Shown: positions 29,073 through 39,702 of the stretch, piece by piece
How positions within the stretch are numbered: position 1 is the stretch's first letter
Layout: every line of letters begins with the position of its first letter
Origin: Gemmatimonadota bacterium
GTDB lineage: Bacteria > Gemmatimonadota > Gemmatimonadetes > Palauibacterales > Palauibacteraceae
DNA length: 64,000 nt
NCBI GenBank assembly: GCA_022820995.1
Contig: JAJEEM010000060.1
Span: 48,286-112,285 of the forward strand
Direction of reading: 5' to 3'
Program-made: the position numbers and the translations under genes
The notes under the pieces: generated by a model
The model's input: only the letters and a program-made list of their open reading frames with translations
Told to the model about the DNA's origin: nothing
Databases searched by the model: none

Positions 29073-29154
29073 ACGACGCCTCCCGCGGGAAGCTCCGGGG
29101 GTCGCCCGCGGCCCCCGGAGCGGACGGCGCGGAACTCCGAGCGCGCGGGACCGT

Positions 29155-29670
29155 ATGACCGTGCGGCCGCATCGAGTTGACCAGGTCCCGCGAAGTGAAT
29201 CCGTGACAAGCCACGACACCCTGACAGATCCCGCTCCCGCCGGCGAGTTGGCCCGGGGCATCGTCCCGGGAGGCACCTTCCTCGCCGATTTCCTCTACCC
29301 CGAACCGGCCGAGCGTCGCGTCGGGGCGATGATCGGCTGGTGGGAGAAACGCCGGCTCCCCTACAACCTCATCGTCGGCGCCACCGGGCTCGTGACGATG
29401 ACCTTCGGCATGGCGCTCACGGCAGTCGTCGCGACGCTTCAGCCGGTCGACATGGTCCGCGCCGCGATCTGGTGGGCCGTGTGGGCGAATGTGTGCTACT
29501 CGCTGGGTCCCATGGCCGAGATTGCGCTCCAGAAGTTGTTCCGCGGCCGGCTCCTTCCGGCCGGCCCCCTCCTCTTCCGGGCGGGCGTGACCGTTGCCGT
29601 CGGCGTCACGCTGCTGCCCATCATTCCCCTCACGATCGGGTTCATCCTGAACTTCTTCGGAGTCATCTGA
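29155..29670 (+). CDS. small integral membrane protein, unknown function
   Basis: This 171-residue protein has about four hydrophobic segments after a hydrophilic 60-residue N-terminus (YNLIVGATGLVTMTFGMAL; AAIWWAVWANVCYSLGPMA; LLFRAGVTVAVGVTLLPI; TIGFILNFFG). I recognise no family. The start is uncertain: ATG 29155 has no clear ribosome site and GTG 29203 is possible. It stands between the LVIVD gene and the convergent 2-hydroxyacid dehydrogenase. Confidence 0.6.
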   Translation: MTVRPHRVDQVPRSESVTSHDTLTDPAPAGELARGIVPGGTFLADFLYPEPAERRVGAMIGWWEKRRLPYNLIVGATGLVTMTFGMALTAVVATLQPVDMVRAAIWWAVWANVCYSLGPMAEIALQKLFRGRLLPAGPLLFRAGVTVAVGVTLLPIIPLTIGFILNFFGVI

Positions 29671-29705
29671 CGAACCCGTCGGCCGACGCCGACGCCATGT
29701 CCGCG

Positions 29706-30956
29706 TCAGTCGACGCCGATGGAACGGGGGCCGATGTCGGCGAGTGACGGCGTCCCGACGGCGCCCATCGTGATCCGCAGTTCCTCGATCAGAATCTCGA
29801 GTACCCGCTCGACGCCCGCCTGGCCGAAGGCCCCGAGTCCCCAAAGGTATGGGCGCCCGATCGCGACGGCCGTCGCCCCGCGCGCGATCCCCTTGAAGAT
29901 GTCCGTCCCGCGGCGGAAGCCGCCGTCAACGATGATCGGCACCTCGCCGCCGGCCACCTCCACGACTTCGGGCAGCGCGTCGATCGTCGCCCGCCCGCTG
30001 CCCTCCGCCCGCCCGCCGTGGTTCGAGACCCAGATCCCGTCCACGCCGTGCTCCAGAGCGAGTTCCGCGTCTTCGCGGGTCACGAGACCCTTTACGACGA
30101 TCCGCTGGTCGGTGATGTCTCGCAGCCGGCGGATGTAGTCCCAGGTCATCGTCGGTCCGCCGCTGTCCGGCGGCCCCTGGGGCAGCCCTTCGTACATCGG
30201 CTTCACGGGGTCCGCCCGCCCGCCGCTCCGGTGACAGCTCTCGCAGTTGCGGTCGTCGATGCGCCGGTAGCGCTCCAGCGTGAGGCGATTGCTCCCGCCG
30301 AGGAGATCGACCGTGAGCACGATGACGGGGCAGCCGGCCTCGCGAACGCGGTTCACGAGCGCGACGGTCGCGTTCCAGTGGCGGGGCGCGTAGAGCTGAT
30401 ACCAGACCGGCTCCCCCCGCGCCTCGTTCACCGCTTCGACCCCGGTGGAACTCACCGATGAGAGCGTCTGCAGATGGTTGCGGGCCGCGGCCGCCCGGGC
30501 GGTCGCGAGTTCGCCATCGCGGTGGAAGGCCACCTGACTCCCGGCCGGCGCGATCATGAGCGGCGTCGGCCACTCCCGCCCGAAGATCGAGACGCGCATG
30601 TCGAGATTCGAGACGTCGACCAGCCGTCGCGCGCGGAGGTAGATCCGCTCCAGCGAGTCCCGGTTGTTCGCCTGCGTTTCCTCCCCGTCGACGCCAGTTT
30701 TGATGTACCCCCAGTGCGCCGTGGGGACTGTCTGCGCGGCCGCCTTCTCGAGATCGAAGACATCGAGCGCCTCCTGCGCGGCCCCGACGAGGTCGTCGAG
30801 CGACCGCGCCGGCGCCTCCTGCGCCATGGCGCGCCCGACCAGGCCCAGGTCGCAGCCGGCGAAAGCGGTGAGGAGGGGGCTGGCGGCAAGCCAGCGGAGG
30901 AGGTCGCGACGGTGGACGGCCCTGGGTTCCGGTCCCGGCTCCGGCGTGTCGTACAT
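29706..30956 (-). CDS. exported FMN 2-hydroxyacid dehydrogenase with CxxCH haem motif
   Basis: This 416-residue protein has a Tat-type N-terminus (RRDLLRWLAASPLLTAFAGC, with twin Arg16-17 and a possible lipobox C35) and then the lactate oxidase/glycolate oxidase FMN barrel. Visible parts are TPLMIAPAG, VWYQLYAPRHW, VVKGLVTREDAE, the active histidine in WVSNHGGRAEG (H313), VDGGFRRGTD and AIGRPYLWGLGAFGQAGV. An insert after the sugar-binding strand carries CESCH (residues 238-242), a c-type haem attachment motif. It likely oxidises a 2-hydroxy acid outside the cytoplasm and passes electrons to a haem. ATG 30956 is preceded by GGGAG; the longer frame is shadow. Confidence 0.9.
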   Translation of the reverse strand: MYDTPEPGPEPRAVHRRDLLRWLAASPLLTAFAGCDLGLVGRAMAQEAPARSLDDLVGAAQEALDVFDLEKAAAQTVPTAHWGYIKTGVDGEETQANNRDSLERIYLRARRLVDVSNLDMRVSIFGREWPTPLMIAPAGSQVAFHRDGELATARAAAARNHLQTLSSVSSTGVEAVNEARGEPVWYQLYAPRHWNATVALVNRVREAGCPVIVLTVDLLGGSNRLTLERYRRIDDRNCESCHRSGGRADPVKPMYEGLPQGPPDSGGPTMTWDYIRRLRDITDQRIVVKGLVTREDAELALEHGVDGIWVSNHGGRAEGSGRATIDALPEVVEVAGGEVPIIVDGGFRRGTDIFKGIARGATAVAIGRPYLWGLGAFGQAGVERVLEILIEELRITMGAVGTPSLADIGPRSIGVD

Positions 30957-31182
30957 TCGGCGCTCCCGGTTGGCACTCCGCGGCTGAGTGTCTGGATTCA
31001 CGGTGCCCACCGCCGCGGCCCGCGTCAACGCGGGTCCGCCGGAAACCCTTCGGGCAACGCCGAAATTCGATAAAATGTCTTTCAAGCGCCGATTCCCTTC
31101 GGCGTCGGGCATACAGGGCTGTTCGAGACCTTCGCGCGAAACCATTCGGAGAAACGATTCGAGAGGAGAGGAACGCACCGCG

Positions 31183-32172
31183 GTGAGTCACGACATCGAA
31201 GCGATACAGGAGAAGATCCGCGAGCAGAGCGCCTTCGTGGAACGGCTGGCCGACGAGGTGGGGCGCGTGATCGTGGGGCAGCGAACCATGGTCGAACGGC
31301 TCCTCATCGGCCTGCTCGCCGACGGTCACGTGCTCATGGAAGGCGTGCCGGGACTTGCGAAGACCCTCACGGTGCGGACGCTCGCGCGGGCGATCGACAC
31401 CGGTTTCCAGAGGATCCAGTTCACGCCGGACCTCCTCCCGGCCGACCTCATCGGCACGCTGATCTTCGACCCCAAGCGGAGCGAGTTCCAGACCCGGAAG
31501 GGTCCGATCTTCTCCAACATCATCCTCGCCGATGAGATCAACCGGTCGCCCGCCAAGGTCCAGTCCGCGCTCCTGGAGGCGATGCAGGAACGGACGGTCA
31601 CGATCGGGGACGAGACCTTCCCCCTCGACGACCCGTTCCTCGTCCTCGCGACGCAGAATCCCATCGAGCAGGAGGGGACGTACCCGCTCCCCGAGGCGCA
31701 GGTGGACCGCTTCATGCTCAAGCTCTCCATCGGATATCCCGACAAGGAGGAAGAACTGGAAATCATGCGGCGCATGGGCGTCGGGTCCGCGCCCGAGCCG
31801 CAGACGGTCGTCGGGCCGGACGAGATCCTCCGGGCGCGTGGCGCCGTCGACCTCATCTACATGGACCGGCAGGTCGAGCGGTACATCGTGGAACTCGTCT
31901 TCGCCTCGCGCGCGCCCGCCGACCACGGGCTCGAAGACCTCGCAGACCTCATCGCCTACGGCGCGTCGCCGAGGGCCAGCATCTGCCTCGCGCGGACCGC
32001 GCGGGCACACGCCTTCCTGCGGCACCGGGGCTACGTGACGCCGGAGGATGTGCGTTCCGTCGCCCTCGACGTCCTTCGACACCGCGTGCTCGTCACCTAC
32101 GAGGCCGAAGCCGAGGAAGTCACGAGTGAAGATGTCGTGAACCGGATCCTCGACAGCGTCGAGGTCCCGTAG
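31183..32172 (+). CDS. MoxR-family AAA+ ATPase
   Basis: This 329-residue ATPase has Walker A (GVPGLAKT), Walker B (IILADEINRSPAKVQSALLEAM), LATQNPIEQEGTYPLPEAQVDRF and a C-terminal lid. MoxR proteins act as chaperones that insert metals or assemble complexes together with VWA proteins. It heads an operon with DUF58, BatD-type, VWA and TPR genes. I chose GTG 31183, after a purine-rich GAGAGGAGAGG; a TAAAAT at 31071-31076 may be part of a promoter, but no good -35 is seen. Confidence 0.92.
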   Translation: MSHDIEAIQEKIREQSAFVERLADEVGRVIVGQRTMVERLLIGLLADGHVLMEGVPGLAKTLTVRTLARAIDTGFQRIQFTPDLLPADLIGTLIFDPKRSEFQTRKGPIFSNIILADEINRSPAKVQSALLEAMQERTVTIGDETFPLDDPFLVLATQNPIEQEGTYPLPEAQVDRFMLKLSIGYPDKEEELEIMRRMGVGSAPEPQTVVGPDEILRARGAVDLIYMDRQVERYIVELVFASRAPADHGLEDLADLIAYGASPRASICLARTARAHAFLRHRGYVTPEDVRSVALDVLRHRVLVTYEAEAEEVTSEDVVNRILDSVEVP

Positions 32173-32189
32173 GCCGGAGGGATCGAGGG

Positions 32190-33061
<872 letters not shown>

Positions 33062-33065
<4 letters not shown>

Positions 33066-34111
33066 GTCGCGGATCGGGGTACGGGAACCGGCGCGCCGCG
33101 TTCGCGGGCCTCCTGTTGGCGTGCGGGGCTCTCGGAGCGGGCGGAGACCTGCGGGGACAGTCGCCGCGGGTCACGATCGAGCCCGACACGACGGAGATCC
33201 ACGTAGGCGATCCGCTTGCGCTGCGGCTCTCCGTCGAGCACCCGGCGGACCTCGCGGTGCGCTGGCCCGACTCCCTCTCGCTGGGCCCCTTCGAGGCGCT
33301 GGCGCTTGAGGTGAGCCCGTCCGAAGCCACGGAGGACGGCGCCCGCACCGCGGCCGTGCTTCACGTGACCGCCTTCGAACTCGGCGAACTTGAGATCCCG
33401 TCCTTTGCCCTGGAACTCACGGACGGAGGTGGCGGGACGGCCACCGTCTCCACCGACCCGGTCGTCATCGGCGTGACGACGGTCGGGCTCGACGAGAGCG
33501 GGGATATCCGCGACGTGAAGGGGCCGCGCGCGATCGCGCGCGACTGGCTGCTCCTGTGGCCGTGGTTCCTGCTCGCCCTGACGCTCGGTGCTCTGGGGTA
33601 CTGGTGGGGGCGCCGGCGGCGTCGCACGCCGGACCGGGCGGATTCCGGGCCGCCCGCCCCCGACCGGCCGCCGCACGAGGTCGCGACCGAGGCGCTGGAC
33701 CGGCTCGAGGCGTCTCCCCTCCTGGAGCGCGGCGAGATCAAGCTCTACCACGTCGAGGTGTCCCGGATCATCCGCGCGTACGTCGAGGGGCGCTACCGGA
33801 TCTGGGCGCTGGAGATGGTCACGCCGGACGTGATATCGAGCCTGGGACATGCCGGCGTGGACCCGGGGATTCGAACGGCCTTCGAACGCTTCCTGGACGC
33901 CTGCGACCTCGTGAAGTTCGCGAAGTCGCGGCCGGCCGAGGCGGCGTGCCGGAGCACCCTCGCCGACGCGCGCACGCTGGTGGAGCGGACGAAGTTCGTG
34001 CCGCCGCCCGTCGCGGAGCCGGAGGCGATCGCCGCCGACGGGGCCGACGCGATCACCGCCGATGGGGCCGAAGCGACGGCGGATGACCGGGAGGGGGCGA
34101 CCGTTCCATGA
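33062..34111 (+). CDS. membrane protein with BatD-like N-terminus and DUF4381-like region
   Basis: The 349 residues comprise a signal peptide, a beta-rich periplasmic region (VTIEPDTTEIHVGDPLALRLSV), one membrane span (LLLWPWFLLALTLGALGYWWG) and a cytoplasmic helical domain (IKLYHVEVSRIIRAYVEGRY, DLVKFAKSRPA) like DUF4381. The tail has imperfect repeats of AxxADGA. It is a standard member of MoxR-DUF58 operons. ATG 33062 (ATGA overlap) begins the signal peptide; the upstream frame is shadow. Confidence 0.85.
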
Positions 34112-35103
34112 TCCACCGGTTCGCGGATCCCGCGTTTCTCCTGCTCCTGCTGCTCCTCGTCCCGGCACTCGCGTACCGGCGCCTGGCGAGGGGAGGGCGG
34201 AAGGCCGGCGCCCTGCGCTACCCGGACCTCGCGCTCCTTCGCCGCGCGGGGGCCGAGCGCACCGGCCGCCTGCGCCATGTGCCGCTGGCGCTGCGACTTC
34301 TCGCCCTCAGCGCGCTCATCGTCGCCTTCGCCCGCCCCCAGTCCGCCTCGACGAGCGAGGACGTGTCGACCGAGGGCATCGACATCGTCATGGCTCTCGA
34401 CATCTCCAGTTCCATGCTCGCGCAGGACCTGGCGCCCAACCGGCTGGAGGCCGCCAGGGAGGTCGCGGCGGACTTCGTCGAGCGCCGGCGCAACGACCGC
34501 ATCGGACTCGTCGTGTTCGCGGGCCAGGCGTTCACCCAGGCGCCGCTCACGATCGATCACCCGGCCGTCTCCGCGGTCATGGCCGAACTGGAGGTGGGAA
34601 TGGTCGAGGACGGGACCGCGATCGGACTCGGACTCGCGACCGCGCTCAAGCGACTCGAGTCCAGCCAGGCCGAATCGCGGATCATCGTCCTCCTCACCGA
34701 CGGCCGAAACAACCGCGGCGAGATCGATCCGGCCACCGCCGCCCAAATGGCCCGGGCGCTGGGGGTCAGGGTCTATACGATCGGGGCCGGTTCGCGGGGG
34801 ACGGCCCCGGTTCCCGTCGATGATCCGGTCTTCGGGCGGCGCCTCGTATCGATTCCCGTGGACGTCGACGAGCCCACCCTCACGGAGGTCGCGGAAGTCA
34901 CCGGAGGACGGTACTTCCGGGCGACGGACCGGGAGAGTCTCGAACGCATCTATGAGGAAATCGACGCCCTCGAGACGACCGAGATCGACGTGCAGAGCTT
35001 CACGCGGTACGGCGAACTCTTCCACTTCCCGCTCGCGGCGGGACTCGGACTGCTGCTGCTCGAGATCGGGCTCGCGCAGACGGTCCTGCGGCGACTGCCG
35101 TAG
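34108..35103 (+). CDS. batA: VWA-domain membrane protein BatA
   Basis: This 331-residue protein has hydrophobic segments at both ends and a VWA domain between. The MIDAS motif DISSS is in VMALDISSSMLAQDLAPNRL, with a conserved threonine and aspartate later (LLTDGRNNRGEI). In Bat systems this pairs with BatB at the membrane. ATGA overlap with the previous gene shows coupling. BatA and BatB are similar enough to be an old duplication. Confidence 0.9.
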   Translation: MIHRFADPAFLLLLLLLVPALAYRRLARGGRKAGALRYPDLALLRRAGAERTGRLRHVPLALRLLALSALIVAFARPQSASTSEDVSTEGIDIVMALDISSSMLAQDLAPNRLEAAREVAADFVERRRNDRIGLVVFAGQAFTQAPLTIDHPAVSAVMAELEVGMVEDGTAIGLGLATALKRLESSQAESRIIVLLTDGRNNRGEIDPATAAQMARALGVRVYTIGAGSRGTAPVPVDDPVFGRRLVSIPVDVDEPTLTEVAEVTGGRYFRATDRESLERIYEEIDALETTEIDVQSFTRYGELFHFPLAAGLGLLLLEIGLAQTVLRRLP

Positions 35104-35121
35104 CGCGGGGGAGGCGAGATC

Positions 35122-36153
35122 GTGTTCCGCTTCGGCTTCGTCACGGCGCTCTTCGGGCTGGCGCTCATCCCGCTGGTCGCCGGACTGATGTGGCGCGGGG
35201 CGGCGCAGCGGCGCCGGGCGCTGGCGCGCTTCGGCGATCTCGCCCTCGTCCGCCAGTTGAGCCGGAGCGTGAACCCGCGGGCCCGGGCCTGGAAGGCCGC
35301 CGGACTCCTCGCCGTGCTCGGCCTTTCCGTCGTCGCGGTCGCCCGCCCGCAGTTCGGCTCGCGCGTGGAGACCGTCCGCCGCGAGGGGATGGACATCGTC
35401 GTCGCCCTCGACCTCTCCACTTCGATGCTGGCGGAGGACCTCGCCCCGAACCGCCTGCAGCGCTCGAAACTCGAAATCCAGCGCCTCATCGAGCGGCTGG
35501 ACGGGGACCGCATCGGCCTCATCGCCTTTGCCGGCCAGGCCTTCGTCCAGAGCCCGCTGACCTCGGACTACGGGGCCGCGCGCCTCTTCCTCAACGCGAT
35601 GGACACGGACCTCGTGCCCGTGCAGGGGACGGACCTCGGGGCCGCGCTCGAACTTGCGCTCGACGCCTTCTCCGACGCGCCGGTGGAGGAGCGCATCATC
35701 ATCGTCGTGACCGACGGGGAAGACCACGAGGGCGGCATCGATCCGGCCGTGGATCGCGCGCTCGAGGCCGGGGTTACGATCCACACGGTCGGCGTAGGTT
35801 CGACGGACGGCGTCCAGATTCCCGAGTACGACGCGGCAGGCAGGCCGGCCGGGTTCAAGCGCGACGAAGCGGGGGCCGTCGTCACCACCCGGCTCGACGA
35901 GACGACGTTGAGGCAGATCGCGACGCGAACGGGCGGACGGCTCTACCGCAGCACGCCCGAAGCGAGCGAGCTGACGGCGCTCATCGAGGAGGTGGCCGAA
36001 CTGGGCGGACGGGAGATCGACGCGCGCGAGGTCACCCGGTACGAGGAGCAGTTCCAGATATTCCTCGGAGCGGCGATTCTCCTATTGTTCCTGGAAGGCC
36101 TGTGGACGGACCGGAAGAAGACGGTGAGGGTCTGGAGAGGGAGGTTCTCGTGA
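35122..36153 (+). CDS. batB: VWA-domain membrane protein BatB
   Basis: This 343-residue paralogue of the preceding gene has the MIDAS motif in ALDLSTSMLAEDLAPNR, VVTDGEDHEGG, and membrane segments at the start and near the C-terminus (FLGAAILLLFLEGLW). GTG 35122 follows GGGGGAGG. The stop overlaps the next start (GTGA). Confidence 0.9.
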   Translation: MFRFGFVTALFGLALIPLVAGLMWRGAAQRRRALARFGDLALVRQLSRSVNPRARAWKAAGLLAVLGLSVVAVARPQFGSRVETVRREGMDIVVALDLSTSMLAEDLAPNRLQRSKLEIQRLIERLDGDRIGLIAFAGQAFVQSPLTSDYGAARLFLNAMDTDLVPVQGTDLGAALELALDAFSDAPVEERIIIVVTDGEDHEGGIDPAVDRALEAGVTIHTVGVGSTDGVQIPEYDAAGRPAGFKRDEAGAVVTTRLDETTLRQIATRTGGRLYRSTPEASELTALIEEVAELGGREIDAREVTRYEEQFQIFLGAAILLLFLEGLWTDRKKTVRVWRGRFS

Positions 36154-36956
36154 GCACGACGCGCTGCAGCAGCCGGCGACCGTGGCTGCCCCTGGTCGCG
36201 ATCCTCGCGGCCGCGGCGCCCGGCGAGGTGCAGGGGCAGGCCGGGCGCGCGGAGACGCGAGAGGGGAACCGCCTCTATGAGGAGGGACGCTTCGCAGAGG
36301 CGCACGAGAAGTACCTGGAAGCGCTCCTCGAGGCCCCCGACTCCCCCGTCATCCGGTTCAACGACGGGAACGCGCTCTACCAGGGCGAGGACTACGAGTC
36401 CGCGCTGGAGTCCTTCCGCGCCGCGGTGGAGAGCGGAGACCCGGAGTTGGCGTCGGCCGCATGGTACAACCTGGGGAACACGCTCTACCGGCAGGGGGCG
36501 CTCCCCGAGAGCCTGGAGGCCTTCAAGCAGGCGCTGCGGGGCGACCCGGCGGACGCCGACGCCAAGCACAACCTCGAGCGCGTGCTCGAACAGATGCAGG
36601 AGCAGGAGCAACAACAGCAGCAGCAGGGCGACGGAGAGAACGACGAGGAGGGCGAAGACGAGGGCGAGCAGCAGCCGCAGGGCGGCGAGCAGGACCAGGA
36701 CTCCGAACAGGACACGCAGGATCAGCCTCAACACGACCCGAACGAAGATCCGCGGAACCAGCCGAACCCCGAACAGAACCCCGAGCAGGATCCGGACGAA
36801 CCGGAGCCGCAGCCGCAGGAGGGGACGCCCCCACCCGGAGAGATGACGAGGGAGGAGGCGGAACGGCTGCTGGACGCGATCCGGGAGGATCAGGACGAGG
36901 TGAACCGCCAGCCGCGCACGCCGGTGCGCGGCACGAGGCCGCGCAGGGACTGGTGA
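36150..36956 (+). CDS. batC: TPR protein BatC with acidic Q/E/P-rich tail
   Basis: This 268-residue exported protein has a signal peptide and then about three TPR units (EGNRLYEEGRFAEAHEKYLEALL; WYNLGNTLYRQGALPESLEAF). From about residue 150 a run rich in Gln, Glu, Asp and Pro follows (DNA 36598-36835), probably disordered. The end is basic (RGTRPRRDW). GTG 36150 overlaps the BatB stop. The low-complexity tail is common in BatC and not a sign of decay. Confidence 0.88.
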   Translation: MSTTRCSSRRPWLPLVAILAAAAPGEVQGQAGRAETREGNRLYEEGRFAEAHEKYLEALLEAPDSPVIRFNDGNALYQGEDYESALESFRAAVESGDPELASAAWYNLGNTLYRQGALPESLEAFKQALRGDPADADAKHNLERVLEQMQEQEQQQQQQGDGENDEEGEDEGEQQPQGGEQDQDSEQDTQDQPQHDPNEDPRNQPNPEQNPEQDPDEPEPQPQEGTPPPGEMTREEAERLLDAIREDQDEVNRQPRTPVRGTRPRRDW

Positions 36957-38827
36957 TGCGGCCCGTTCGACTCCCTGCCCGCCGCGGGCGCCTGTCCGCG
37001 GTCGCCGCGCTCGGCTGGCTTGCGGGCGGCCTTCTCGCTCCGGGTACGCTTTGGGGGCAGGATGTCGCCGCCTCGGCCCATCTCGACCGCGGGGAGGTGG
37101 GGGTCGGGCAGACCTTCACCCTCAACGTCGTGCTTGAAGGCGTCCAGCGCTTCGACCAGGACCCGGTCCTTCCCGACCTGGGCGCCTTCGCCGCCTTCCT
37201 GAGCAGCGGGACACAGAGTTCGGTCCGGATCGTGAACGGCCGGACGACGGTTTCGCTCACGGTACAATACCGTTTCCAGGCGACGGCGGAGGGGACGTTC
37301 GAGATCGGACCGGTGTCGGTCGAGGCTGGCGGAGAGACGCTGACGACCGAGCCGTTGAGCCTGCGCGTGTCGTCGGCCCCCCAGCCGGCACCGGGAGCGG
37401 GGGGAGGGCTCGCCGGGCAGCCTTCCGGTCCGGGGACCATCGGCCCGAACGACCTCTTCGTCGTCGCCGAGCCGAACAAGCGCCGCGTGCGGGAGAACGA
37501 GCCGGTCATCGTCGAATACCGGCTCTTCACGCGCGTCAACGTGAGTTCGTACGGGGTCACGCGACTCCCCGCCACGGCGGGCTTCTGGGTCGAGGAGTTC
37601 GAACTCCCGCAACAGCCGCAGGTCGAGCAGGTGGTGCGCGACGGGGTCGCGTACGCGACCGCCGTGATCCGGAAGGTGGCGCTGTATCCGACGGGGCCGG
37701 GCACGAAGACGCTCGAACCGCTCGCGATCGAGGCGCAAGTCCGCGTGCAGCGGCGGTCGCGCGATCCGTTCGACGATGTGTTCGGAGGGTTTCTCAACCG
37801 CAGTGCCCTGTTCGGGGATGTCGTGACGACGGGCGCCGCTTCCCGTCCGGTCGAGATCGAAGTGCTCCCCCTCCCCGCCGAGGGACGGCCCGCGGAGTTC
37901 ACGGGCCTCGTGGGGGACCTGGCGGTCGGGAGTTCCGTCGACCGGGACAGCCTGGCCGCGAACGAGGCGGTCACGTTGCGCGTGGAGGTGTCGGGCTCCG
38001 GCAACCTGAAGGCGCTGGCGCCGCCCGAACTCGCTTTCCCGCCGACCGTGGAGGCCTTTCCGCCGGAGGTGTCGGACCGTCTGCGAACCACCGACGCGGG
38101 CGTCTCCGGGGCGCGGACCTGGGAGTACGTCCTCATCCCCCGGGCGCCCGGGACGCTGACGATACCGGGCGTGGACATGGGGTACTACGACACCGCGGCG
38201 GACCGCTACGAGATCGCTTCGGCGGCGCCGGTCGAGCTGCGGGTCACGGGCCGGGCGGTCGAGGACGCGCTGCCGGGAGCACGCGCGCGCGGCTCCGTCG
38301 AGGCGCTGCGCTCGGACATCCGGTTCATCCGGACCGATACGCCGCGCTTCCGCCGCCGGGGCGAGACGCTGTTCGACCAGGCATGGTTCTGGATCGTCGC
38401 GCTTGCGCCCGTCGGCATGGTGGCGGGCGCGGCCGGGCTGCGCCGGCGCCGCGACCGGCTCGCCGGCGACCAGGCTTACGCCCGCGACCGCCGGGCCACC
38501 CGCGTGGCGAAGAAGCGCCTCGCCCGGGCCGCGGGGCTCGCGGGAGGCGACGATGCGCGGGCCTTCTACGCCGAGACGGCCCAGGCGCTGGAAGGGTTCG
38601 TCGCCGACAAGCTCGACACCTCCGCCGCCGGGATGATCCGCGACGACCTCCGCGCCGCCCTCCTCCGCCGCGGCGCCCGCGAGCCCACCGTCGAAGCGTA
38701 CTTCGCGGCGCTGGAAGCCTGCGACCGGCAGCGGTTCGCCCCGGTCGGCGCCGAGGTCGAAGAACGCAGGGCCTTCCTGGCCCGCACCGAGTCCGTGCTG
38801 TCCGCCCTCGCGGGAGACCTCCGATGA
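36956..38827 (+). CDS. batD: BatD-like membrane protein
   Basis: This 623-residue protein has a signal peptide, repeated beta-sandwich domains (LDRGEVGVGQTFTLNVVLEG; TVQYRFQATAEGTFEIGPVSV; PNKRRVRENEPVIVEYRLFT), a membrane span near residue 475 (FWIVALAPVGMVAGAAGL) and a cytoplasmic helical tail. This matches BatD (oxygen tolerance in Bacteroides, by family history). The ATG at 36956 shares its A with the BatC stop (TGATG). Confidence 0.9.
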   Translation: MRPVRLPARRGRLSAVAALGWLAGGLLAPGTLWGQDVAASAHLDRGEVGVGQTFTLNVVLEGVQRFDQDPVLPDLGAFAAFLSSGTQSSVRIVNGRTTVSLTVQYRFQATAEGTFEIGPVSVEAGGETLTTEPLSLRVSSAPQPAPGAGGGLAGQPSGPGTIGPNDLFVVAEPNKRRVRENEPVIVEYRLFTRVNVSSYGVTRLPATAGFWVEEFELPQQPQVEQVVRDGVAYATAVIRKVALYPTGPGTKTLEPLAIEAQVRVQRRSRDPFDDVFGGFLNRSALFGDVVTTGAASRPVEIEVLPLPAEGRPAEFTGLVGDLAVGSSVDRDSLAANEAVTLRVEVSGSGNLKALAPPELAFPPTVEAFPPEVSDRLRTTDAGVSGARTWEYVLIPRAPGTLTIPGVDMGYYDTAADRYEIASAAPVELRVTGRAVEDALPGARARGSVEALRSDIRFIRTDTPRFRRRGETLFDQAWFWIVALAPVGMVAGAAGLRRRRDRLAGDQAYARDRRATRVAKKRLARAAGLAGGDDARAFYAETAQALEGFVADKLDTSAAGMIRDDLRAALLRRGAREPTVEAYFAALEACDRQRFAPVGAEVEERRAFLARTESVLSALAGDLR

Positions 38828-39672
38828 CGGCTCGCCGGCCCGCCGGGCGTCCGCGCCGGCTCGCGACCGCGACGCTGGCCCTGGCCCTGGGGACCGGTCT
38901 GGCGGCCGGTCAGACGGCTGGCCTGACGGACCGGCCCACAGCCGGCGCGGCGGCCCTCCAGGAAGCCGCGCCCGCCCCGGCCCCCGCGGATCGATTCCAG
39001 GCGGGGAACAGCCTCTACCAGACAGGAGACCACGAGGGCGCCCTCGATGCCTGGCTCGGACTGTACGAGGACGGGTTCGAGAGCGGTGAACTCCACTACA
39101 ACATCGGCAACGCCTACTTCAGGCTCGGGGAACTGGGCCGCGCGATCCTCTTCTACGAGCGCGCCGGGGTCGCACTTCCCCGCGATGAGAGCGTGCGCAC
39201 GAACCTGGAACTCGCGCGCTCCCTGACCGCCGACCAGATCACGCCGCTTCCCGGATTCTGGGTGCCCCGCGTCGTCCGCTGGGCGGTGCAACTCGTGCCG
39301 CGTGCCTGGCTCATCGCGATCCTCGCGCTGGGCTACCTGGGGCTGGCGTCCATCCTGCTCTACCGGCTCCTCTCCACCCGACCGCCGCACTGGACCCGCC
39401 ACGCCGCCGTGGCCGCCGCCGCGCTCACCCTCGTCGTCGGCGCGAACCTCCTGATCCGCGAGTTCGGCATCGGGCGCGCGGAGCGGGGAGTGGTCCTGCA
39501 GGCGGAGGCCGCCGTCCAGAGCGCGCCCTCCGACGACCCCTCGCTGCAGTTGTTCACGATTCACGAGGGAGCCGTCGTCCGGATCGACCGAAGATCGAGC
39601 GACTGGCTCGAGATCGTGCTGGAAGACGGCAAGGTCGGCTGGGTACGAGCCGGAGCTCTCGAAACGATCTAG
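38824..39672 (+). CDS. batE: TPR-SH3 membrane protein BatE
   Basis: The 282 residues comprise a signal peptide, TPR repeats (FQAGNSLYQTGDHEGALDAWLG; LHYNIGNAYFRLGELGRAILFYERA), two membrane spans (AWLIAILALGYLGLASILLY; AAVAAAALTLVVGANLLI) and a C-terminal bacterial SH3 domain (VVRIDRRSSDWLEIVLEDGKVGWV). It is the last gene of the MoxR-Bat operon, with an ATGA overlap with batD. The operon is complete and intact. Confidence 0.9.
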   Translation: MTARRPAGRPRRLATATLALALGTGLAAGQTAGLTDRPTAGAAALQEAAPAPAPADRFQAGNSLYQTGDHEGALDAWLGLYEDGFESGELHYNIGNAYFRLGELGRAILFYERAGVALPRDESVRTNLELARSLTADQITPLPGFWVPRVVRWAVQLVPRAWLIAILALGYLGLASILLYRLLSTRPPHWTRHAAVAAAALTLVVGANLLIREFGIGRAERGVVLQAEAAVQSAPSDDPSLQLFTIHEGAVVRIDRRSSDWLEIVLEDGKVGWVRAGALETI

Positions 39673-39702
39673 CTTGCGGCCCGTGGCAAAACCCTGCGTC
39701 AG

